Shown here in pieces: positions 58,688 through 64,000 of a stretch of DNA of 64,000 bases. The notes below the pieces were generated by a model, which did no database searches, was not told where the DNA came from, and saw nothing but the letters and a program-made list of their open reading frames with translations. The translations under genes were made by a program, and so were the position numbers. Within the stretch, counting starts at the first letter, position 1. Every line of letters begins with the position of its first letter. Source of the DNA: Nitrosospira lacus (lineage in GTDB: Bacteria > Pseudomonadota > Gammaproteobacteria > Burkholderiales > Nitrosomonadaceae); contig NZ_CP021106.3 of the NCBI RefSeq assembly GCF_000355765.4, positions 2,761,137 through 2,825,136 on the forward strand, in the 5' to 3' direction.

Positions 58688-59302
58688 GTGTTCGCTTTGA
58701 TTCAAGCTGCCGGCTGGCCAATCTGGCCGATTATTCTGGCCTCCGTCGTTGCTGCCGGCATTATTGGTGAGCGCTTATGGACTTTGCGCCTGGGCGTGGT
58801 AACGCCGAGAGACCTCCTGCCGGAAGTGGTGCACGAGTACCGGAAAAGCGGTGTCAGTGAAGATATGCTTACCCGTCTCCAGAATCATTCTCCCCTTGGG
58901 CAGATTTTTGCGGCGGGTTTGAGAAATGACAAGAGCACGCGCGAGATCATGAAGGAGTCCATCGAAGAAGCGGGGCGTTCAGTAGCTCATGACCTTGAGC
59001 GTTATCTCACCACGCTGGGAACCATCGCTTCCCTGAGTCCGCTGATGGGTCTGTTCGGAACCCTGGTGGGCATGATCGAAATTTTTGGCGCGAATACGTC
59101 TTCTACCGGGAGCGGCAATCCGGCACAACTCGCTCATGGTATTTCCGTGGCGCTTTATAATGCGGCATTCGGCATCCTGGTAGCTATTCCCAGCATGATT
59201 TTTTATCGTCACTTCCGCGCCAAGGTGGATGCACTGGTGGTGGAAATGGAATTACAAGCGTTAAAGCTGGTGGAAATCATTCACGGCGAGCGGCGGGACT
59301 GA
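58688..59302 (+). CDS. exbB: MotA/TolQ/ExbB proton-channel protein (second copy)
   Basis: 204 residues. GTG start at 58688 with AAGGAGA seven bases upstream. Three membrane segments: about 10-30 (WPIWPIILASVVAAGIIGE), 112-137 (SLSPLMGLFGTLVGMIEIF) and 152-178 (SVALYNAAFGILVAIPSMIFY). It is distinct from the TonB-linked ExbB at 38067 and belongs to the xseA-exbB-exbD-lpxK-Trm112 neighbourhood of betaproteobacteria, so it may power another envelope process. Confidence 0.92.
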   Translation: MFALIQAAGWPIWPIILASVVAAGIIGERLWTLRLGVVTPRDLLPEVVHEYRKSGVSEDMLTRLQNHSPLGQIFAAGLRNDKSTREIMKESIEEAGRSVAHDLERYLTTLGTIASLSPLMGLFGTLVGMIEIFGANTSSTGSGNPAQLAHGISVALYNAAFGILVAIPSMIFYRHFRAKVDALVVEMELQALKLVEIIHGERRD

Positions 59303-59338
59303 TCACTTGCCGTTATTTGCCATGACACTGCCAATCCC

Positions 59339-59755
59339 ATGAATTTCCAGCGCGGCCGACAAAAAGAAGAGCCTGAAATTAATCTGGTGCCAATGATCGA
59401 TGTATTACTGGTAATTCTGATTTTCCTGATGATTACCACTACATACTCGAGATTTTCCGAACTCGAAATCAATCTGCCGCAGGCAACGTCCGGCGAACCT
59501 GCTGACCGCCCCAATGTCATCGACATCTCGATCAGCGCTACCGGGAGCTATACGGTCAACCGTACACCCGTTAAAAACCCAAGCACTGAAGGACTCAGCA
59601 GTGAATTACGCGCCGCGGCGGCGAATCGCCCTGATCCGGTGATCGTTATCAACGCGGATGCACACGCCGCGCATCAGTCGGTTATAGCGGTCATGGAGGC
59701 AGCCCGTCTGGCGGGATACGGTCGCATTACTTTCACGACAGAAAACCCTCGATAA
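59339..59755 (+). CDS. exbD: ExbD/TolR family protein (second copy)
   Basis: 138 residues. EEPEINLVPMIDVLLVILIFLMITTTY is the membrane anchor with the functional Asp in PMIDVLL; the periplasmic part ends in the AARLAGYGRITFTTENPR region typical of ExbD/TolR. It follows the second exbB by 36 bases and together they form a proton-driven pair. Confidence 0.92.
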   Translation: MNFQRGRQKEEPEINLVPMIDVLLVILIFLMITTTYSRFSELEINLPQATSGEPADRPNVIDISISATGSYTVNRTPVKNPSTEGLSSELRAAAANRPDPVIVINADAHAAHQSVIAVMEAARLAGYGRITFTTENPR

Positions 59756-60109
59756 CACTCCCGCAGTCATGGAACGAGCGTTAAAATGTATAGCTTTTGC
59801 AAATGATAAATCTGGATCGTCCTGAATCCGTCAGTTGGAGAGGGTGAGGTAAGCGCTTTTCGGGTGCAGGGTAGCGCATAACGCCGCATAATGATCATTC
59901 CATTTTAAATGGTTGCAGTACAACCTTTGCGAAAAATCATCCAATTGGCCCTGAGCAAACTACCCGGAATTAAGGCTCAAATGACGCAAGAAGTCTTTTT
60001 GAATCATAACACTGAAATGAAATACGCCTGTCAACTGCCGGATTCAAATCATGTGGCTGGCTGAATGTACAGGTTGATTCCGTGTAGTCTTATAAAATTG
60101 AGGTAATTT
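59756..60109. other. Gap between exbD and Trm112 where lpxK would be expected
   Basis: 354 bases. A 51-codon frame at 59909-60064 has no ribosome site and no family that I know. Small dyads are visible: CCATTT/AAATGG (about 59900-59912) and GGTTG/CAACC next to it. In related genomes lpxK occupies this position; no trace of it is recognisable. Confidence 0.4.
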
Positions 60110-60289
60110 ATGGATGCAAAATTGCTGGATATTCTGGTATGTCCATTGTGCAAGGGACCGCTACTTTACAGAAAATCGGAGAATGAGCTGATCTGCAAGG
60201 CGGATCGGCTGGTTTTCCCCATTAAGGATGGCATACCGGTGATGCTGGAAGACGAGGCACGCAAACTGCCTCCCGAAGAAGAAGTTTAG
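60110..60289 (+). CDS. ycaR: Trm112 family zinc-ribbon-like protein
   Basis: 59 residues: [19 protein letters not shown], then [20 protein letters not shown]. Three Cys (CPLC and LIC) replace the full four-Cys set seen in some members. Eukaryotic Trm112 activates methyltransferases; the bacterial role is unclear. AGG lies seven bases before the ATG. It normally sits between lpxK and kdsB, neither of which is present here. Confidence 0.88.
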   Translation: MDAKLLDILVCPLCKGPLLYRKSENELICKADRLVFPIKDGIPVMLEDEARKLPPEEEV

Positions 60290-60355
60290 AGTGCGGCCGG
60301 ATAATCAAAAAAATCCGGGCAAATTCATTCCGAAGAACCTGAGATCCCGGATATC

Positions 60356-61309
60356 ATGAAGAATCCCAATAGCACCGCCATTCTTGGCGCCCTTGTGGCG
60401 GATTCCGCCGCGCTTGGTCTGCATTGGCTTTACGATCCGGTGCGCATTGCGGAAATTGAAGCGGCCCGGGGATTAGCATTCCTGCGCCCTGATGCCGACA
60501 ATTATGCGGGCGCGAAAGGGTACTTCGCCCATGGTGGCAAATCTCCCGGAGACTCGACCAGCTACGGCGAGACGTGCCTGTTGATGCTGAGGCATCTGGC
60601 AAAACATGGAAAATTCGATCGTGTCGGGTATCAGACCGAATACCGCGCACACTTCGGGCCCGGTGGCGCATTCGTGGGTTATGTCGATTCCCCGACCCGT
60701 CAGACTTTGCGCACGCTGTTATCAACGGAGTCCCCTGAGTTTCCGGCGGCATCCGGTGCTGATGATGATCAGCATCCTGCCCTGGCAGCGCTTCCAGCGC
60801 TGGTTGCAACTCACATCGGAACGCTGGACGAACTGCTTGACCGGATCGACGAAGCCGTGCGCGTAACCAATAACAATGAACTGGCGGTCGCCGCGGCGCG
60901 GTGTTCAGCGGCAGCTTTGTTTGAAGTGTTGCAAGGTGCTCCGATGGGCATGGCATTGACGCATGCCCTGCCATTTGCGGGGAATACGCTCACGCCCCTG
61001 CTTGAAGAGGCGCTTGCTCTGCCCACCCTGGATTGCGTTGCAGCTGCCCGGCGCTTCGGCATGTCCTGCCATGTCGCGGAAGGCTTGCCGGTAATTTTCC
61101 ATATTGCGCAGCATGCGTCAGGCTATCGTAATGCAATCGAATCCAACATTCGTGCCGGCGGCGATAGTTGCGGGCGCTCAATCGTGCTAGGCGCCCTGGT
61201 TGCGGCACATGCGGCGATACACAATAGCTCCGGATTCCCTGTTCCACTATCGTGGCTGGCACGATATGGCAAGTTTGCCATGGCTGCCGACGCGCTTGCG
61301 GCACTCTGA
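60356..61309 (+). CDS. ADP-ribosylglycohydrolase family protein (J1-crystallin-like)
   Basis: 317 residues of the DraG/ARH fold. The N-terminal metal-site motif is GALVADSAALGLHWLYD and the second is SNIRAGGDSCGRSIVLGALVAAHA; GDSTSYGETCLLMLRHLA and RVTNNNELAVAAARCSAAAL are also typical of the J1-crystallin branch. That branch keeps only part of the Asp set of true ADP-ribosyl hydrolases, so its activity is uncertain. No DraT partner is visible. It lies 66 bases after the Trm112 gene and may be co-transcribed. Confidence 0.83.
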   Translation: MKNPNSTAILGALVADSAALGLHWLYDPVRIAEIEAARGLAFLRPDADNYAGAKGYFAHGGKSPGDSTSYGETCLLMLRHLAKHGKFDRVGYQTEYRAHFGPGGAFVGYVDSPTRQTLRTLLSTESPEFPAASGADDDQHPALAALPALVATHIGTLDELLDRIDEAVRVTNNNELAVAAARCSAAALFEVLQGAPMGMALTHALPFAGNTLTPLLEEALALPTLDCVAAARRFGMSCHVAEGLPVIFHIAQHASGYRNAIESNIRAGGDSCGRSIVLGALVAAHAAIHNSSGFPVPLSWLARYGKFAMAADALAAL

Positions 61310-61370
61310 AGCTGGCCCCTGAACCGGGTCGCATGGGCCAGCCGTTGACAAGTCATCGAGGAGAACACGC

Positions 61371-61598
61371 ATGAATTGCGATAGTGAACTGGATGTGCGC
61401 GGCCTGCACTGCCCCTTGCCCATTCTGCGAACAAAGAAATCCCTGGCGGAAATGACTACCGGGCAAGTACTAAAAATCCTGGCAACCGATCCTGGCGCGG
61501 TGATTGATTTCCAGGTCTTCGCTGATCAGACGGGCAATGAACTGTTATCCTCCTCGGAAACCGCCGGAGAATTCATGTTTTACCTGAAAAAGAAATAA
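61371..61598 (+). CDS. tusA: TusA/SirA sulfur-carrier family protein
   Basis: 75 residues. The active Cys lies in LDVRGLHCPLPILRTKKSL, the CPxP motif of the sulfurtransferase family. GAGGAG precedes the ATG. Members pass persulfide sulfur to tRNA thiolation, molybdopterin or sulfur oxidation; no partner gene lies beside it, so the recipient cannot be read here. Confidence 0.92.
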   Translation: MNCDSELDVRGLHCPLPILRTKKSLAEMTTGQVLKILATDPGAVIDFQVFADQTGNELLSSSETAGEFMFYLKKK

Positions 61599-61661
61599 AC
61601 GTATTAGCGATTGATATCCGCAACTCCTTGAACCGCTCATCTCATTCCCGGCCGCTTCATT

Positions 61662-62900
61662 ATGCCTGTTAACTTCATCCCCTCCCTCCCCGAGCAATTA
61701 CTTCCGGTAAAAGGTGTGTCTCTCGGCATTACAGAAGCCGGAATCCGCAAATCCGGCCGTAAGGATTTGCTCGTGATCGCACTGGATGACGGTGCAAACG
61801 TTGCCGGTATTTTTACGCAAAACGCTTTTTGCGCTGCACCGGTGGCCGTTGCCAAAGAGCATCTTTCGAATCCGGATTCCAGATCCTCGATCCGCGCATT
61901 AGCCATCAATACCGGAAATGCCAATGCAGGCACGGGCAAGGAAGGAATTGCGCACGCCCGCGCAACTTGTGCCGAGCTCGCCCGATTGCTGAGCTGTGCC
62001 AGTCATCAAGTGCTGCCCTTTTCCACCGGGGTGATCATGGAGCCCCTGCCGCTGGAAAAAATTATCACGGGTTTGCCCGCGGCGGTAGCCGATCTCAAGC
62101 CGGACAACTGGTTCGCTGCCTCCCAGGCAATCATGACAACCGATATCGTCCCCAAGGCGGTCTCGAAACAGATTTCACTCGACGGCATGACCGTGACTGT
62201 TACCGGCATTGCAAAAGGCTCCGGGATGATCCATCCCAACATGGCGACGATGCTGAGTTATATAGCCACCGATGCGGCCTTGACTCAACCGCTGTTGGAG
62301 GAAATCGTGCGGCATGCGGCAGCCAAGTCATTTAACCGCATCACCGTGGACGGCGATACATCCACTAATGACGCTTTCATTCTGATTGGCACGGGTCGTG
62401 CGGGCAATCAAGCCATCGTGGATAAAGCAAGCCCCGGATTCACCGCACTGCAAGATGCGGTAACAGAAGTTGCGGCGTGGCTTGCGCAAGCGATCGTGCG
62501 TGATGGCGAGGGGGCCACCAAGTTCATTACCATACGGATTGAAGGAGGCAGGACACCGGACGAATGCAACCAAGCCGCATACGCCATTGCTCGCTCACCA
62601 CTCGTTAAAACCGCTTTCTTTGCATCTGATCCCAATCTGGGCCGAATACTCGCGGCCATTGGTTATGCGGGCATAAACGGACTTGACGTGAACAGGTTGC
62701 AGCTCTATCTGGATGATGTATTGGTTGCAGAGAATGGAGGGAGGGCATCCGGCTACCGGGAACAGGACGGCCAGCGAGTGATGAAACAATCGGAAATCAC
62801 CGTACGGGTTGTGCTTGATCGGGGATCGGCATCTACCACGATATGGACCTGCGATCTGTCTTATGATTATGTAAAGATCAATGCGGATTATCGAAGCTAG
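61662..62900 (+). CDS. argJ: Glutamate N-acetyltransferase/amino-acid acetyltransferase (ArgJ)
   Basis: Recycles the acetyl group from acetylornithine to glutamate. 412 residues. It self-cleaves before the nucleophilic Thr in [20 protein letters not shown] (about Thr196). Other blocks are [39 protein letters not shown] and [15 protein letters not shown]. It stands apart from argD/F/G but shares the pathway. The ribosome site is weak. Confidence 0.95.
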   Translation: MPVNFIPSLPEQLLPVKGVSLGITEAGIRKSGRKDLLVIALDDGANVAGIFTQNAFCAAPVAVAKEHLSNPDSRSSIRALAINTGNANAGTGKEGIAHARATCAELARLLSCASHQVLPFSTGVIMEPLPLEKIITGLPAAVADLKPDNWFAASQAIMTTDIVPKAVSKQISLDGMTVTVTGIAKGSGMIHPNMATMLSYIATDAALTQPLLEEIVRHAAAKSFNRITVDGDTSTNDAFILIGTGRAGNQAIVDKASPGFTALQDAVTEVAAWLAQAIVRDGEGATKFITIRIEGGRTPDECNQAAYAIARSPLVKTAFFASDPNLGRILAAIGYAGINGLDVNRLQLYLDDVLVAENGGRASGYREQDGQRVMKQSEITVRVVLDRGSASTTIWTCDLSYDYVKINADYRS

Positions 62901-62970
62901 CGATACACCCGTAACACCCGTAAGCAATAATCAGCGGAGCAAGGCGGGGCCGAAAGCCAATCGCATAAAC

Positions 62971-63007
62971 AGGGCCGCTGTGCGCCGACAAGGCGCGCAA
63001 CGGCCCT
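62971..63007. terminator. Hairpin after argJ
   Basis: AGGGCCG (62971-62977) and CGGCCCT (63001-63007) enclose inner GCGCC (62982-62986) and GGCGC (62992-62996) arms with a five-base loop, giving a long GC-rich stem. It lies 70 bases after the argJ stop, in a convergent gap, so it may serve both strands. Confidence 0.6.
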
Positions 63008-63048
63008 GCCCTTTCAACGGCTTACCCGCGCCCTCGAGTCTTATCATC

Positions 63049-63077
63049 GATGCTGGCCGGACAAAGCGGCCAGCATC
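63049..63077. terminator. Second hairpin between argJ and the EF-hand gene
   Basis: GATGCTGGCCG (63049-63059) and CGGCCAGCATC (63067-63077) form a perfect 11-pair stem with a seven-base loop. It is ten bases from the stop of the minus-strand EF-hand gene, as expected for its terminator, although no long T-run follows on that strand. Confidence 0.6.
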
Positions 63078-63086
63078 GGGCTATTT

Positions 63087-63566
63087 CTATTCGCCCATGG
63101 GTTTCATGTGCTGCAAGTTTTTCCCACCCCATCCCGCCTCGTATTCACCGGCCAGCGGAGATTGATCACCGGACCCGTAGCCCTGCCCGGATCGGCTCGA
63201 ATGATCGCGCCTATGCTTCATTCTCATTTTATTCGCCTCATCCTTGTCGATATACCCATCTCCGTTGGTATCCATTCTTTCAAACATCAACTGACTATGA
63301 CGAGCATGTTCTTCCTTGCTGACCCGGCCATCTTTATCAGTATCCGCCATGGACATTCCACACCGGCCTTCACCGGACTTCTTTTCACCATATCCTTCCT
63401 TTTTACTGCCCTCATGATACTCCGCCACCATGTAGCCTTTACCTAGAGATTGCACGGCGAAAGGGCTCTCCCCCGCGGAGGCGATGGGTGCAGCGCCAAG
63501 CACGGCGGCAATAGCGGTTCCAAGAGCGAGAGAGCTGATTGATTTTTTGCTGGGCATATTATTCAT
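63087..63566 (-). CDS. Secreted EF-hand protein with Cys-containing HvfA-like segment
   Basis: 159 residues. A signal peptide ends about residue 31 (VLGAAPIASA). The mature start ESPFAVQSLGKGYMVAE, a Gly/Lys/Glu-rich stretch and a single EGRCG motif (one Cys in the protein) resemble precursors of HvfA-type oxazolone/thioamide metallophores, which carry repeated EGKCG. Two canonical calcium loops follow: DTDKDGRVSKEE and DTNGDGYIDKDE. The C-terminus is Gly/Ser/Lys-rich. GGAG precedes the ATG. No HvfB (DUF692) or HvfC gene lies in the window. It could simply be a calcium-binding periplasmic protein. Confidence 0.8.
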   Translation of the reverse strand: MNNMPSKKSISSLALGTAIAAVLGAAPIASAGESPFAVQSLGKGYMVAEYHEGSKKEGYGEKKSGEGRCGMSMADTDKDGRVSKEEHARHSQLMFERMDTNGDGYIDKDEANKMRMKHRRDHSSRSGQGYGSGDQSPLAGEYEAGWGGKNLQHMKPMGE

Positions 63567-63866
63567 GGTATTTTCTCCTGTAGGTGGTACTTGGTTTGGA
63601 TAACAAGCTTTTGAAACAGCATGCGCTTACCGACCCGCTTGCCGTTTTGTGGTAACTCATTAGCAAGATCCTTTTTTAAAGATCCGCACATGAGCAATCT
63701 GTTACGCTTCTATAAACCGCTACCCTTGCGGATGCTGCCGTAACATACTAAATTGTCTTGTTTTCCGAGATACTGTTCAGTACGATAACGCACATAAGGC
63801 AAATACTGGAGTGCAGCACCAGGCTCCAGAATCCCGCCCTTCAGATATCCATTCACTATTGATCAC
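63567..63866. other. Divergent gap before the AAA ATPase gene
   Basis: 300 bases between divergently transcribed genes. No gene was found. It must hold promoters for both, but I see no strong sigma70 boxes. Confidence 0.4.
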
Positions 63867-64000
63867 ATGAATAACTGGGACACGCTATACGGCCGCGCCG
63901 AAATACTGCTCTCCCGGCTGGAGGGACTGCTATCCATTGAGCAGCCTGACCCTGGCTGGGATACGGCGGTTGCATTCCGCTGGCGAAAATACGGTCATAT
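63867..64000 (+). CDS. DUF815-type AAA ATPase (partial, 5' end only)
   Basis: Only the first 44 residues lie in the window: NWDTLYGRAEILLSRLEGLL then DTAVAFRWRKYGH. This N-terminal pattern (two short helices, then AFRWR) is typical of the DUF815 ATP-binding proteins, whose Walker motifs would lie beyond the window edge. Function is unknown. Confidence 0.65.
   Translation, partial: MNNWDTLYGRAEILLSRLEGLLSIEQPDPGWDTAVAFRWRKYGH

Noticed and set aside
59909-60064. 51-codon frame between exbD and Trm112
   Set aside because: No ribosome site and no known family; it could be a relic but nothing ties it to lpxK.
1-64000. Defence islands, prophage, insertion sequences, CRISPR arrays, tRNA or rRNA genes
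   Set aside because: I looked for transposase, integrase, Cas, restriction and repeat-spacer patterns and for RNA gene signatures and found none that I can support.

Overview
The window reads as a gene-dense chromosomal segment of a Gram-negative betaproteobacterium. There is no phage, insertion sequence, CRISPR array, rRNA or tRNA that I can support. Gene order (yceD-rpmF-plsX-fabHDG-acpP-fabF-mltG beside maf, rluC and rne; yhdP-nitrilase-tldD; rpsT beside murJ; xseA-exbB-exbD-Trm112) and the protein sequences fit Nitrosomonadales, most likely a Nitrosospira-like ammonia oxidiser. That assignment rests on family recollection, not on a database search.

Layout. 1-2284 (minus): the beta subunit of a malate/succinate-CoA ligase (cut by the window edge) and a malyl-CoA lyase. 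2285-3279: non-coding, with a good sigma70-type promoter for the lyase. 3280-4935: gshA. 4957-12476 (minus): the type II fatty-acid synthesis cluster with plsX, rpmF, yceD and mltG. 12637-13973: maf and a small tetrapyrrole-methylase-fold methyltransferase. 14049-16288 (minus): sppA and rluC. 16703-19504: RNase E. 19773-24695: a low-molecular-weight phosphatase, a GH13 glycosidase, a phosphohexomutase, a small zinc-finger protein and ilvE. 24818-27619 (minus): glnE. 27826-34318: yhdP-like giant AsmA protein, nitrilase-superfamily amidase and tldD. 34424-36185 (minus): an overlapping sigma factor / DUF3619 / DUF3106 / RDD module. 36865-39866: thioredoxin-like protein, tonB, exbB, exbD and a FecR-domain protein. 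39993-40694: a glutamine amidotransferase-like protein. 40727-47104 (minus): yajQ, argG, argF, argD and a receiver-domain Orn/Lys/Arg decarboxylase. 47391-49741: an NfeD/SPFH pair. 49911-53325: rpsT, murJ and mlaA. 53603-58307 (minus): htpX, dsbB, an RlmL-like methyltransferase, a DUF423 protein and xseA. 58688-62900: a second exbB/exbD pair, a Trm112 protein, an ADP-ribosylglycohydrolase-family protein, tusA and argJ. 63087-63566 (minus): a secreted EF-hand protein with a Cys motif. 63867 to the end: the start of a DUF815-type AAA ATPase.

How the genes work together. The core is envelope and lipid biogenesis (fab cluster, plsX, mltG, murJ, mlaA, yhdP, htpX, dsbB), arginine and glutathione metabolism (argD/F/G/J, gshA, decarboxylase) and RNA maturation (rne, rluC, RlmL-like). 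The most notable accessory items are: (i) the sigma/DUF3619/DUF3106/RDD module, which looks like an envelope-sensing sigma/anti-sigma system and whose sigma gene has no ATG, GTG or TTG at the homologous start; (ii) the secreted EF-hand protein whose mature N-terminus resembles HvfA-type Cys-modified RiPP metallophore precursors; (iii) tonB-exbB-exbD followed by a FecR-domain protein with no FecI or receptor beside it; (iv) a cluster of DnaA-box-like 9-mers in the gap between xseA and the second exbB; and (v) the malate-CoA ligase/malyl-CoA lyase pair.
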